From an uncultured Acetobacteraceae bacterium (lineage in GTDB: Bacteria; Pseudomonadota; Alphaproteobacteria; Acetobacterales; Acetobacteraceae), in assembly GCA_946476985.1 (NCBI GenBank), contig CAMKWS010000003.1, forward strand, positions 109,296 through 173,295: a stretch of 64,000 bases of DNA, in the 5' to 3' direction. Below, one piece after another: positions 55,477 to 63,035 of the stretch. Both the position numbers and the translations under genes were made by a program. The notes below the pieces were generated by a model that was not told the origin of the DNA, ran no database searches, and saw only the letters and a list, made by a program, of their open reading frames with translations. Numbering within the stretch: the stretch's first letter is position 1; every line of letters starts with the position of its first letter.

Positions 55477-55938
55477 ATGAAAACCATTGAATGGACTCCA
55501 AAAGACGGTGAAGATGCCGGTAAATGCTTTGTCATTTCCCGTATGCCCGCTTTCACCGCAGACCGCTGGGCACGCCATGTTGTGCGTGCCCTTGCAAGAG
55601 CTGGCGCCCACACCCCTCGCGAAGCTCTACAAAGTGGAATTGTTGGCCTCTCCGGCCAAAGCATGGCCCTCTTTGGCCATATGAGCGATGAAGACTGTGA
55701 GAAAGCCTTCTCCGGCCTGCTAGATTGCGTCAAAATCCGGCGTGACCCCTCAAACCCCTCTATCGAGCCCGCCTCTCTCATCGAGGCCGATATTTCAGAC
55801 CCCACAACCCTACCCGCCCTCCGTACGGAGGCCTTCCGGTTAAATGTGGATTTTTTCAAGGCCGCAATTTACCAGATCTATCCCCTCATCGAGATATTGA
55901 GAGACACACCACCAAACGCAGCACCACCCACTGCGTAA
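55477..55938 (+). CDS. tail assembly chaperone, 0-frame product (lambda gpG-like position)
   Basis: The 153-residue protein (MKTIEWTPKDGEDAGKCFVI) is followed by the region FGHMSDEDCEKAFSGLLDCV and ends after EILRDTPPNA. Placement between tube and tape measure is that of tail-assembly chaperones, which coat the tape measure during assembly. A slippery heptamer T TTT TTC at 55851-55857 within its frame and an open -1 frame to 56075 suggest a minority frameshift product of about 199 residues. It lacks strong sequence similarity to a named chaperone that I can recall; the assignment rests on position and frameshift. Confidence 0.8.
   Translation: MKTIEWTPKDGEDAGKCFVISRMPAFTADRWARHVVRALARAGAHTPREALQSGIVGLSGQSMALFGHMSDEDCEKAFSGLLDCVKIRRDPSNPSIEPASLIEADISDPTTLPALRTEAFRLNVDFFKAAIYQIYPLIEILRDTPPNAAPPTA
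55851..55857 (+). other. slippery heptamer for -1 programmed frameshift
   Basis: The gene frame reads GAT TTT TTC AAG, so the heptamer is T TTT TTC, matching X XXY YYZ. After a -1 slip the frame CAA GGC CGC stays open through the normal stop to a TGA at 56073-56075. Confidence 0.75.
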
Positions 55939-56075
55939 ATCTCTCCGAGCCTATGGCACTCGTCCTCGGGGCAAGGTTAGCCACCTTATATGAGCTGCAA
56001 ACCCTCTATGACAGCGAAGATATGTGGCTCCTCTGGGAAGTTGCGGCCGTGGAGCGTGTAAATGGCCATTCTTGA
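55857..56075 (+). CDS. -1 frame extension of the tail assembly chaperone (gpGT-like)
   Basis: This 72-codon segment has no stop from the slippery site and contains LYELQTLYDSEDMWLLWEV, a Trp/Leu-rich end. It would be fused to the first 127 codons of the upstream gene by frameshifting. An internal ATG at 55953 could give a separate 40-residue protein, but it lacks a good ribosome binding site and the fully open upstream -1 frame favours the fusion. It overlaps the tape-measure start by 14 bp. Confidence 0.7.
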   Translation, partial: QGRNLPDLSPHRDIERHTTKRSTTHCVNLSEPMALVLGARLATLYELQTLYDSEDMWLLWEVAAVERVNGHS

Positions 56076-57348
56076 TTCCCTCATCATTCAGCTTAGCCTG
56101 GATAACTCATCCCTTACACAAGGTGCCAAACAAGCCCAGCGCACACTCGCCGATCTTGAAACCAAAGCAGCATCATCTGTTCAGCACCTTTCTCATATCG
56201 GAACAAAAAGCGCAGATGCCTTTGGGCAGTTTAGGCGCGAAGCTATGGGAGCCATGGCACTTTTTACCGGTGGGAAATCTCTCTCCCACCTCACACAAGA
56301 AGTCACGCAAGCACACACCGCCTTTAATGCGCTCTCCCATCACCTCAGCACCACACCTCCCAATCTCACAACCCTCTACACCACACTTCAAAAGCTTCCT
56401 CAAACGCCGCCTACACACGATACCACCGAGGTATCTCTTCAAAATCGCACGTCTCCTTCTCCCCTCGCGATTGGTGCATCCACTGCCCCACCGCATACCA
56501 CATCACCCTCCACTCCCCCCCTGCCGCTCTCATCTGCCATCACCCAGCAGCTAGAGACCTGGGCAGAGCTCCTCCGCACAAGCTCACTCATGGCCCGACA
56601 TGCGCTAGAAGATGTTGAGCCAACACTCCATAACGCTCACAAAGCACTCACAACCACTTCCGCTGCCCCTCTTCCTGCCGCGGCACACAATACGCACGAG
56701 ATCACTCACGCACTCACAAACATATCAGCCCTTCTCACCGCCCGTAGCGCCCTTTCTCTTCCGAAAGACCTACTTCTTAACAGCACATCACCCTCGACAA
56801 ATGTACACACCCCTAAGGCAATATCTCACCAGCAGCATCCCCTCTCACCTCCTCCTATAACCTCCCAACGTTTCTCCTTAGAAACACCTAGCGTCTCCAC
56901 ACAAAACACCCATATACGTGGAGAGATTTTCTCTACCTCTACCCCCTCACCTCCTCTTCACCTCCACGCCCCTCATCCACCGAGAGAGGCAACACCACCT
57001 CCTTCACCTTCCACACAGCCGGACACAACACAGCTCCTGCATCATTACCACCGCATCTCCCAGCTCCTACGTAGTGCTACCCCCACACAAGATGCACCCC
57101 ATACGAACATCCCTACGACCGCCCCACTCAATAGCGGCACATCACTCCAGTTGCCCTCACTCAACAAGCACCTGCGCTCGTTAAGCCCATCACGTCCCAA
57201 AACAACACATAACACCACCACCCATAGCCCAACGATTAACATCACTATTCACGGCACCCCCCAACATCACCCAGAACACATCGCCCATGCCACCCAACAA
57301 GGCATCAGTGCTGCTCTCTCCCGCCATGAACTCAACCGAATAGGATAA
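56062..57348 (+). CDS. short, low-complexity tail tape-measure protein
   Basis: The 428-residue protein starts with a tape-measure-like helix (SLIIQLSLDNSSLTQGAKQAQ, RTLADLETKAASSVQHLSHIG) and ends with INITIHGTPQHHPEHIAHATQQGISAAL, the usual C-terminal pattern. Between them about 300 residues are dominated by Pro, Thr, Ser and His, with few helices and no membrane segment, unlike normal tape measures. Position after the chaperone and before baseplate genes supports the call. If the length rule for tails holds, the tail would be short. Confidence 0.75.
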   Translation: MAILDSLIIQLSLDNSSLTQGAKQAQRTLADLETKAASSVQHLSHIGTKSADAFGQFRREAMGAMALFTGGKSLSHLTQEVTQAHTAFNALSHHLSTTPPNLTTLYTTLQKLPQTPPTHDTTEVSLQNRTSPSPLAIGASTAPPHTTSPSTPPLPLSSAITQQLETWAELLRTSSLMARHALEDVEPTLHNAHKALTTTSAAPLPAAAHNTHEITHALTNISALLTARSALSLPKDLLLNSTSPSTNVHTPKAISHQQHPLSPPPITSQRFSLETPSVSTQNTHIRGEIFSTSTPSPPLHLHAPHPPREATPPPSPSTQPDTTQLLHHYHRISQLLRSATPTQDAPHTNIPTTAPLNSGTSLQLPSLNKHLRSLSPSRPKTTHNTTTHSPTINITIHGTPQHHPEHIAHATQQGISAALSRHELNRIG

Positions 57349-57353
57349 TCTCC

Positions 57354-57998
57354 ATGTCACCCTCCTCCATCACCTCACTTGCTTCAGCTTTTGGGGGAGA
57401 TGCTCTGGATAGTTGGAGTATCCGACGTACAGCCCCCAAATGGGGTATCTTCACCCGCGTTACGGAAGCCGCTTCACCCCTCACCTCAAAGCTGCAATGT
57501 GTTCTTCCAGCGGCACATGTCGAATCTCTCACATTTAGGGAACAAGCCACCATCAGCACTGCACCTCAAGAAGAAGGTGCTTTTGCAAGTTACGATAAAA
57601 TTGCACACCCCTATCAAGCGACCATCCGCATGGTCTGTGATGGGACAGATTCCGGCGATATCTTTAATAATCTTCTACCGGATTTTCTCCGCACAACACT
57701 CAATCCCAACAATAGTGCAGTAGCCATTCGCAGCAGATTCATCGCCACTCTGGCTGCTCTTGTTAAAGATACAAAATTCTACATTATCGCCACGCCAGAG
57801 AAGATATATCCTCGCGCCAATATCACAGGCTACAGTTACAGCCGCCAAAATACAGGCGGTACAGAACTCATCACAGCCGATATCACCATAGAAGAAGTCC
57901 GCCACGCAGGAAACACAGGCTGGGCCACGGCACCCCGTCACCCTCAGGGAGCTGCTTTCCACGATAATGGCACTGTCACGCCTATGCCTCTGCCGTAA
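57354..57998 (+). CDS. phage baseplate protein, Dit-like hub candidate
   Basis: The 214-residue protein has SWSIRRTAPKWGIFTR near the start. In the middle come FREQATISTAPQEEGAFASYDK and DTKFYIIATPEKIYPRANITGYSYSRQ, then ELITADITIEEVRH. The 'AFASYDKIAHPYQATIRMVC' type region and the ADITIEEVRH end are typical of baseplate adaptor proteins located between tape measure and hub. It starts 6 bp after the tape-measure stop. Exact homologue unknown. Confidence 0.75.
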   Translation: MSPSSITSLASAFGGDALDSWSIRRTAPKWGIFTRVTEAASPLTSKLQCVLPAAHVESLTFREQATISTAPQEEGAFASYDKIAHPYQATIRMVCDGTDSGDIFNNLLPDFLRTTLNPNNSAVAIRSRFIATLAALVKDTKFYIIATPEKIYPRANITGYSYSRQNTGGTELITADITIEEVRHAGNTGWATAPRHPQGAAFHDNGTVTPMPLP

Positions 57999-58032
57999 TC
58001 GGGCGTTTCTCACTACATTAAAACGGCTTTCT

Positions 58033-58332
58033 ATGCGTTACCTTATCCCTCTACAGCCTATTGCCTCGCAAACACTCTCCTGCTCGCTCTCTGGTGCATC
58101 TTGCCAAATATGGCTTCGCCAACTTTCCACCGGCTTGTATATAGACCTCTCTATAGAGGCGGCTCCCATCCTCTCAGGCATCCTCTGCACTACAGGCGAT
58201 GACCTCATTCGCAGCCCCATAGCCCCTCTCCCCGGCAAACTCTTTTTTACCGACACACAAGGCTCCAACGCCCCCGATTATACCGGCCTTGGGCAGCGTT
58301 TCTCCCTCATTTATGAGGCACCATCCCTCTGA
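58033..58332 (+). CDS. small baseplate plug protein (Pam3 gp18-like)
   Basis: The 99-residue product (MRYLIPLQPIASQTLSCSLS) has the pattern CQIWLRQLSTGLYIDLS, APILSGILCTTGDDLIRS, LPGKLFFTDTQGSNAPDY and GLGQRFSLIYE, the usual lines of the small baseplate plug family of myocyanophage-like tails. The ATG at 58033 was chosen because the family pattern begins there. Its stop overlaps the next start by one base (TGATG). Confidence 0.78.
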   Translation: MRYLIPLQPIASQTLSCSLSGASCQIWLRQLSTGLYIDLSIEAAPILSGILCTTGDDLIRSPIAPLPGKLFFTDTQGSNAPDYTGLGQRFSLIYEAPSL

Positions 58333-59291
58333 TGACACACAATTTCACACGTAAAAAAATAACTGCGAACTTTACCATCGCCCTTCCCGATGGCAGCACA
58401 GATACCCTCACATTAGCGCAAGATTACCGTATTCAGGCCACCATCAAACACACCGGCATGGAGAGTGGGTCAGACCTTACCTTACACATTAAAGGCCTTA
58501 CCCCTCATGATATGAACCGCCTCTCCTATATACCCAACTCCATCAATCCCAATACCCCCACACGGCGTAACCCCAGCCACTCCACTATCACCCTCTGCGC
58601 TGGCGATTATAACGCCCCCTTAGCCACCGTTTTTGTTGGTAATATTACCGAGAGCTTCGCCAGCTATGAGGACGGCTCTCCAACCCTCTCTCTTCACGCA
58701 CTCACCACCACAAAGCTCGCCGCTATCATCCCACCAGCCCGCAGCTATCATGGAGCACATTCCACCCTCTCTATCCTCTCCAATATATGCTCACAGGCAG
58801 GTCTTACATTAGTCGATCACGGGGGATGGGGGCGCCACGCCACCATCAACAACCACTATGGTGATGGCACCGCACTCGACCATATACGCGACATCATTCA
58901 TCACACTGGTGGCGTATTTGATTACACACCCGCCACAAACAGCCTACATGTCTGGGGCCCCACATATAGCGCCACACCAACGCAACAAAACGCCATGCCC
59001 GTTATCTCTACACAAAACGGCATGGTGGGATACCCAAAATACAGTAAAACGGGTGTCCGTGTGACGACATTATTTCAACCCGATATAAAGTTCTTAGGCA
59101 CCATAAAAATAGATAGTCACTATCTCCCCGCAGGGTGGAGCACAAATACACAAGGCTTAAGCCCACAAGGGCAAAAAATAGGCACAGCCCCGTGGCATGG
59201 CACATGGATCCCCTATTTCATCCAGCATGATTTATCGACCGAAACACCCAACGGATCCTGGTTTACACAGCTCGAATGTCAACGCACCTAA
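58332..59291 (+). CDS. phage baseplate hub protein (gpD/gp44-like)
   Basis: The 319-residue protein shows a tandem beta-domain layout seen in hub proteins: FTRKKITANFTIALPDGSTD, DLTLHIKGLTPHDMNRLSYI, a middle domain with LSILSNICSQAGLTLVDHGG and IRDIIHHTGGVFDYTPATN, and a C-terminal barrel. It forms the trimeric centre on which the spike sits. It overlaps the plug gene by one base and precedes the spike gene by 25 bp. Confidence 0.8.
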   Translation: MTHNFTRKKITANFTIALPDGSTDTLTLAQDYRIQATIKHTGMESGSDLTLHIKGLTPHDMNRLSYIPNSINPNTPTRRNPSHSTITLCAGDYNAPLATVFVGNITESFASYEDGSPTLSLHALTTTKLAAIIPPARSYHGAHSTLSILSNICSQAGLTLVDHGGWGRHATINNHYGDGTALDHIRDIIHHTGGVFDYTPATNSLHVWGPTYSATPTQQNAMPVISTQNGMVGYPKYSKTGVRVTTLFQPDIKFLGTIKIDSHYLPAGWSTNTQGLSPQGQKIGTAPWHGTWIPYFIQHDLSTETPNGSWFTQLECQRT

Positions 59292-59316
59292 AACTATATA
59301 AAATCAAGGTACCCCC

Positions 59317-59946
59317 ATGCCATCCCACCAAAACGCCCCCTATAGCCGCTCTATTTTTGCCAACAACCACATTAAAAACGCCTTAGATACCGCTATAGAC
59401 GGCAAGCTTGCCCGCCTTGGCTTTCCCATGCTTGTTAAAGTGATTGATGTTCATACCCCAGACGTAGCTCTCACCGGTACAGTAGATGTCCAACCGCTCC
59501 TCCAGCAACAAGATAGCCTCTCTCGGGCTTATAAACGGGCACCCTTATATTCTATCCCTTATCTCCGCATCCAAGGCGGCACATCAGCTCTGATTATTGA
59601 CCCCCAGCCGGGTGATATCGGCTTTATCATTATCTCAGGCCGGGATCATTCGCATGTCTTACAAACACGCCAAGAAAGCGCTCCAGCCTCATTTCGTAAA
59701 TTTACATTTCAAGACGCTGTATATGTTGGTGGTTTTCTTAATGAAACTCCCAACCAATATATCCATTTCACCGCAGATGGCCTAAGGGTCGTCACCCCAG
59801 GCACCATCACTCTCAATGCCGCAAAAATAACAGCCAACTGCGATATCTCCACAAGCGGAGAGATCACAGCAGGACATATATCCCTCACACAACATACGCA
59901 TAATGGTGTCCAACCCGGTGGGGCTAAAACATCTCCGCCGCAATAG
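59317..59946 (+). CDS. Gp138-family membrane-puncturing spike protein, copy 1
   Basis: The 209-residue protein has an OB-fold-like N-terminal part (MLVKVIDVHTPDVALTGTVDVQP, IPYLRIQGGTSALIIDPQPG, DIGFIIISGRDHSHV) and a C-terminal beta-helix with AAKITANCDISTSGEITAG. It ends with QHTHNGVQPGG, a metal-binding His tip. It pierces the outer membrane at the tail tip. A paralogue lies at 61141-61767, about two-thirds identical in the core by eye. The ribosome binding site is AAGG. Confidence 0.88.
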   Translation: MPSHQNAPYSRSIFANNHIKNALDTAIDGKLARLGFPMLVKVIDVHTPDVALTGTVDVQPLLQQQDSLSRAYKRAPLYSIPYLRIQGGTSALIIDPQPGDIGFIIISGRDHSHVLQTRQESAPASFRKFTFQDAVYVGGFLNETPNQYIHFTADGLRVVTPGTITLNAAKITANCDISTSGEITAGHISLTQHTHNGVQPGGAKTSPPQ

Positions 59947-59966
59947 CCTATGTCTTAATGTAGTGC

Positions 59967-60434
59967 CTATTTCAAATTCTTCTTCTCACACACGCCAGAT
60001 GTCTCAATAGAGATAATCAAATCAGCATCATATCCCCCATCATCTCCCCGTGTGAAACGAGCTGAGCCCATATCATAATCCGCCGTAAGCTGGCGCACAT
60101 ACATCGTACAAGCCGATTGCGGCTTATGCACTAGCGCCCATATGGCCTTTCGCGCCGTCTCAGGCATCATCCCCATACGGCGAAGGGTGATCTCATAACG
60201 GTGCAGATTATGTTCTTCTGCCCGCTCTCGGGCTGCTATCATTTCAGGAGAGTTCTCAAAAGATTGGCTTGCATCATGCTTCTGGCACCCCACCGGACTG
60301 CATGAAAAACCCGTCTTCATCCAACTCTCAGGTATCTTCTCATTAGGCCCTATCTCTGTCCGCTCGGCTGCGTAGGCTACCCCCACAAACGCCACAGCAC
60401 ACACCCAAACAAACGCTAACATCTTCTTCATCAT
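59967..60434 (-). CDS. secreted four-cysteine protein of unknown function, copy A
   Basis: This 155-residue precursor has a signal peptide (MLAFVWVCAVAFVGVAYA). The mature part shares about half its residues with the product of 60634-61080: PESWxKTGFSC, GC, RRMGMMPETARKAIWA, HKPQSACTMYVRQLTADYD and a final SGVCEKKNL. Four cysteines are conserved between them. It is encoded against the tail operon between two spike genes. The family is not recognised. Secretion and location suggest a lysogenic conversion or exclusion factor, which is inference. Confidence 0.75.
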   Translation of the reverse strand: MMKKMLAFVWVCAVAFVGVAYAAERTEIGPNEKIPESWMKTGFSCSPVGCQKHDASQSFENSPEMIAARERAEEHNLHRYEITLRRMGMMPETARKAIWALVHKPQSACTMYVRQLTADYDMGSARFTRGDDGGYDADLIISIETSGVCEKKNLK

Positions 60435-60475
60435 TCAATCCCTCATCCAACAAGGCTTTTATAGATGAACCTTCT

Positions 60476-60580
60476 TCAATAACGAGCCAGCGTATCTCCA
60501 CAGGGCCATGGAATGGTTTGTGGCTGCCTGTCAGTATCACGCATGAGGTCACGGCCGAGATACCAGGTGGGAACTGGCAC
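60476..60580 (-). pseudogene. possible small ORF remnant between the two secreted-protein genes
   Basis: A minus-strand frame from about 60652 to a TGA at 60476-60478 is open; a GTG at 60580 could start a 34-residue peptide with TWYLGRDLMRDTDRQPQ. Upstream in the frame SPDISYLTIYER recalls SPDTDVILIER of the tiny protein at 61771-61944. It has no signal peptide or ribosome binding site, so it looks like a decayed relative. Support is weak. Confidence 0.25.
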
Positions 60581-60633
60581 ACGTTCGTAGATTGTCAGGT
60601 AACTAATATCGGGCGACAGATAGCGGTTAAATA

Positions 60634-61080
60634 TTAGTCTAGGTTCTTGCGCTCACATGTCCCAGAACGCTCAACGGAGATGACTAGCTTATCGTCGTAA
60701 TCTGGTCTATCAAGTCCGCCATCGTAATCCGCTGTAAGCTGGCGAACCCAATAAGCACATGCCGAATTTGGTTTGTGGGATGCCGCCCAAGTTGCCTTAC
60801 GGGCTATATCGGGAGACATGCCCATCTTGCGGAGATGGATTTCTGTTTCGGCTGTGATGCGAGCACTGGCTACACGCCGCGCCTCCTGCACCTCTGCTGA
60901 ATTATTAATGTCGTCTTTTGGGTCTAATTGAGAACACCCCTTAGCCCCGCAGGAGAATCCGGTTTTAAGCCAGCTCTCGGGAACGCCCATAGACTTGGCG
61001 AGTGCTCTCTGTGCGTCATCTGCCTGCGCCACGCCGGACAATCCAGCAGCAGTGGCTGCAATTATAATAAAACGCATCAT
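60634..61080 (-). CDS. secreted four-cysteine protein of unknown function, copy B
   Basis: The 148-residue precursor has a signal peptide (FIIIAATAAGLSGVAQA) and the same core as its neighbour at 59967: PESWLKTGFSC, KGCSQLD, RKMGMSPDIARKATWA, HKPNSACAYWVRQLTADYD and SGTCERKNL. The four cysteines and the tryptophan/aromatic positions are kept, so the fold is probably disulfide-stabilised. It is about 50% identical by eye to copy A. Both read against the phage late genes and may be expressed in the lysogen. Confidence 0.75.
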   Translation of the reverse strand: MMRFIIIAATAAGLSGVAQADDAQRALAKSMGVPESWLKTGFSCGAKGCSQLDPKDDINNSAEVQEARRVASARITAETEIHLRKMGMSPDIARKATWAASHKPNSACAYWVRQLTADYDGGLDRPDYDDKLVISVERSGTCERKNLD

Positions 61081-61140
61081 AGCCTGCTCCTCTAACAGAA
61101 TAGCCTATTTAAACCACAAATCCCTCGGAGGGGGAAATTT

Positions 61141-61767
61141 ATGCCAGAAAATGACACCCCATACTCAGGACAGGGCGGCGTGGGGGGCAATATATCGTCC
61201 ACTATAAGCCGCTGTATTAGAAGTGGTTTGTCCCAAATAGGCCCGTCGCTCCTCGTGCAGGTAGTGGCTGTCCATCCCGGCGAGGCCTCCATCACTGGCA
61301 TGGTGGATGTGCAGCCGATGGTCCACCAGCAGGACAAACAGGGTAAGCCCCACCCCCGCCAGATGATTCACAACGTGCCCTATCTCCGCATCCAAGGTGG
61401 CACGTCCGCTCTCATAATCGACCCGAAACCGGGGGATATTGGCTTCATCATCATATCCGGGCGTGACCACACCCACGCCGTCACAAACCGCCAGCCGTCT
61501 CCTCCGGCCTCATTCCGACAATTTGCTATGCAAGACTGCGTGTATGTGGGAGGTTTCCTGAACAACGGGCCTGACCAATTCATTCAGGCAACAGATGAAG
61601 GCTGGCGCATCGTGACGCCGGGCACGGTTTCAATCGAGGCAGCAAAAGTCACGGCAAACTGCGACATCGAGACCAGTGGTGATGTGAAGGCAGGCGGCAT
61701 CTCACTCAAGCAACACACGCATGGCGGCGTACAGACGGGCGGCGGGGAAACTTCCCCTCCCTCCTGA
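61141..61767 (+). CDS. Gp138-family membrane-puncturing spike protein, copy 2
   Basis: The 208-residue protein is a paralogue of the spike at 59317: VPYLRIQGGTSALIIDPKPG, DIGFIIISGRDHTHA, QDCVYVGGFLN, AAKVTANCDIETSGDV and QHTHGGVQTGG. The first 60 residues differ strongly. Base and codon choice are richer in GG/CGG than in copy 1, so this copy came from another lineage. A strong ribosome binding site (GGAGGGGG) precedes it. It may replace or accompany copy 1 in the tail tip. Confidence 0.87.
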   Translation: MPENDTPYSGQGGVGGNISSTISRCIRSGLSQIGPSLLVQVVAVHPGEASITGMVDVQPMVHQQDKQGKPHPRQMIHNVPYLRIQGGTSALIIDPKPGDIGFIIISGRDHTHAVTNRQPSPPASFRQFAMQDCVYVGGFLNNGPDQFIQATDEGWRIVTPGTVSIEAAKVTANCDIETSGDVKAGGISLKQHTHGGVQTGGGETSPPS

Positions 61768-61770
61768 TGC

Positions 61771-61944
61771 TTACCTGCTCAGCATCTTCCTGTCGCGCAG
61801 ATGGTTCCGTTCAATCAGGATGACGTCTGTATCCGGGCTGTATGCTGTCGCTGGGTTGTCTGGTGCAGCCTGCGCCATCTGCTGGGACCGGGCCGCACCA
61901 GACAACCCGATAATAGCGGCGGCAATGAGGAGAAAGTGTTTCAT
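61771..61944 (-). CDS. tiny secreted protein of unknown function
   Basis: The 57-residue product begins MKHFLLIAAAIIGLSGAA, a clear signal peptide, followed by SQQMAQAAPDNPAT and an ending with SPDTDVILIER and HLRDRKMLSR. AGGTG lies about 9 nt before the ATG at 61944. It reads against the spike gene, 4 bp after that stop. Its signal peptide resembles that of secreted copy B. No family was recognised; a lysis accessory or exported peptide role is only a guess. Confidence 0.55.
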   Translation of the reverse strand: MKHFLLIAAAIIGLSGAARSQQMAQAAPDNPATAYSPDTDVILIERNHLRDRKMLSR

Positions 61945-62057
61945 AAGAGCGACACCTAATTATTGCCTTCAACAATGGTCATAGCGCATGCTTGCACATT
62001 CTCCAATTTGGTATAAATCTTACTGCAAGGATATCTTACACGTTCAGGAGGATTGTG

Positions 62058-62561
62058 ATGGCATACGATGAACGCGCAATCGCGAATGAATTTATAGAAA
62101 TAGCTAAGGCGCACGGTAAAACCCTTACCAATATGCAGCTTCAAAAGCTTCCGTATATCGCGCATGGTTGGAGCCTCGCTATACTGCAACAGCCATTAAT
62201 CAAGAAAAACCCGCAGACTTGGCCTTATGGGCCAGTGTATCCTGCTTTGTATGACTCTTTAAAAAGGTACGGTTCGGGACCTGTCACGGATTTTATCCAT
62301 GACGGCGATCCTGCATACGCTGGTGCGCCCCGGGGGGATATAGTCAAGGCAAATAATCTCACCGAGCTCCAAAATCTATTGATACGCAGGGTATGGGAAG
62401 AATACGGCGATAAGGATGGATGGACTCTGTCTGCCATTACCCACAAAGAATCTACGCCGTGGAGCAAGATCATGCGTGAAAAGGGCGCCTATAGCGAAAT
62501 CCCAAATTCTGAAATAGAGGAGCATTATCATAATCTTTTGAGAAGGCCTGATAATGCCTGA
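62058..62561 (+). CDS. Panacea (DUF4065)/SocA-like antitoxin
   Basis: The 167-residue protein has the Panacea/SocA pattern: AIANEFIEIAKAHGKTLTNM, QLQKLPYIAHGWSLAI, PQTWPYGPVYPALYDSLKRYG, and ELQNLLIRRVWEEYGDKDGWTLSAITH. Proteins with this domain act as antitoxins that neutralise very different partners. The ATG at 62058 has AGGAGG 6 nt upstream; the frame is open farther up. TATAAA at 62012-62017 may be the promoter -10. It overlaps the next gene by 8 bp, the usual antitoxin-toxin coupling. Confidence 0.85.
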   Translation: MAYDERAIANEFIEIAKAHGKTLTNMQLQKLPYIAHGWSLAILQQPLIKKNPQTWPYGPVYPALYDSLKRYGSGPVTDFIHDGDPAYAGAPRGDIVKANNLTELQNLLIRRVWEEYGDKDGWTLSAITHKESTPWSKIMREKGAYSEIPNSEIEEHYHNLLRRPDNA

Positions 62562-63009
62562 TCATCCTCAACGACATATTGATACCGAGGCAGATCGAGA
62601 ACGCAAAAATACCCTAAATAATAGGTTAAAATTTGGCGCAAGTAACGATCTAAAAGAGGGCCCAGAAAGCAAAAGGGCCTTCTCTTTGGCAAAAGATGAA
62701 GAGAGGATGCAAGAGAGCGATAAACAGAGGCTCCTGTATTGGGAATTGAGACATCATGAAAAGGATTTAGAAGACCAACGTAGCGCACGAAAAATGCGTG
62801 AAAATTTTGCTAATTCAGCTTTTAAGTATTTATCAGGCTATTCAATATCTTGTTTATTTTTGCTTTTCTTCGAAGGGATATCAATACCGCGCAATGTATA
62901 TATACACTTCAATATTAGCGATAACGTGCTTCTTGCTCTCGTAGGAAGTACGGCGGTTAGTGTTCTAGGCCTAGTGGGAATTGTTCTTTCAGGGCTTTTT
63001 AAGAAATAA
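62554..63009 (+). CDS. two-helix membrane protein, candidate toxin partner
   Basis: The 151-residue protein has a charged coiled-coil-like region (residues about 10-85, rich in Asp/Glu/Lys/Arg) and then two membrane helices (YLSGYSISCLFLLFFEGI and ALVGSTAVSVLGLVGIVLSG). The translated start overlaps the Panacea gene by 8 bp. Partners of Panacea antitoxins include membrane-active toxins, so a toxin that depolarises or inhibits at the membrane is the best guess, unproven. A strong terminator follows at once. Confidence 0.75.
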   Translation: MPDHPQRHIDTEADRERKNTLNNRLKFGASNDLKEGPESKRAFSLAKDEERMQESDKQRLLYWELRHHEKDLEDQRSARKMRENFANSAFKYLSGYSISCLFLLFFEGISIPRNVYIHFNISDNVLLALVGSTAVSVLGLVGIVLSGLFKK

Positions 63010-63035
63010 CCTACACCTCTCGAATATTAGTTTCT

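Noticed and set aside
55953..56075. Independent 40-residue gene between chaperone and tape measure
   Set aside because: The ATG lacks a good ribosome binding site and the frame is open upstream to a slippery heptamer, so a frameshift extension explains it better.
56024..56554. 176-codon plus-strand frame overlapping the tape-measure gene
   Set aside because: It is a shifted reading of the Pro/Thr-rich tape-measure gene. It begins before the tape-measure start and lacks a tail or chaperone pattern.
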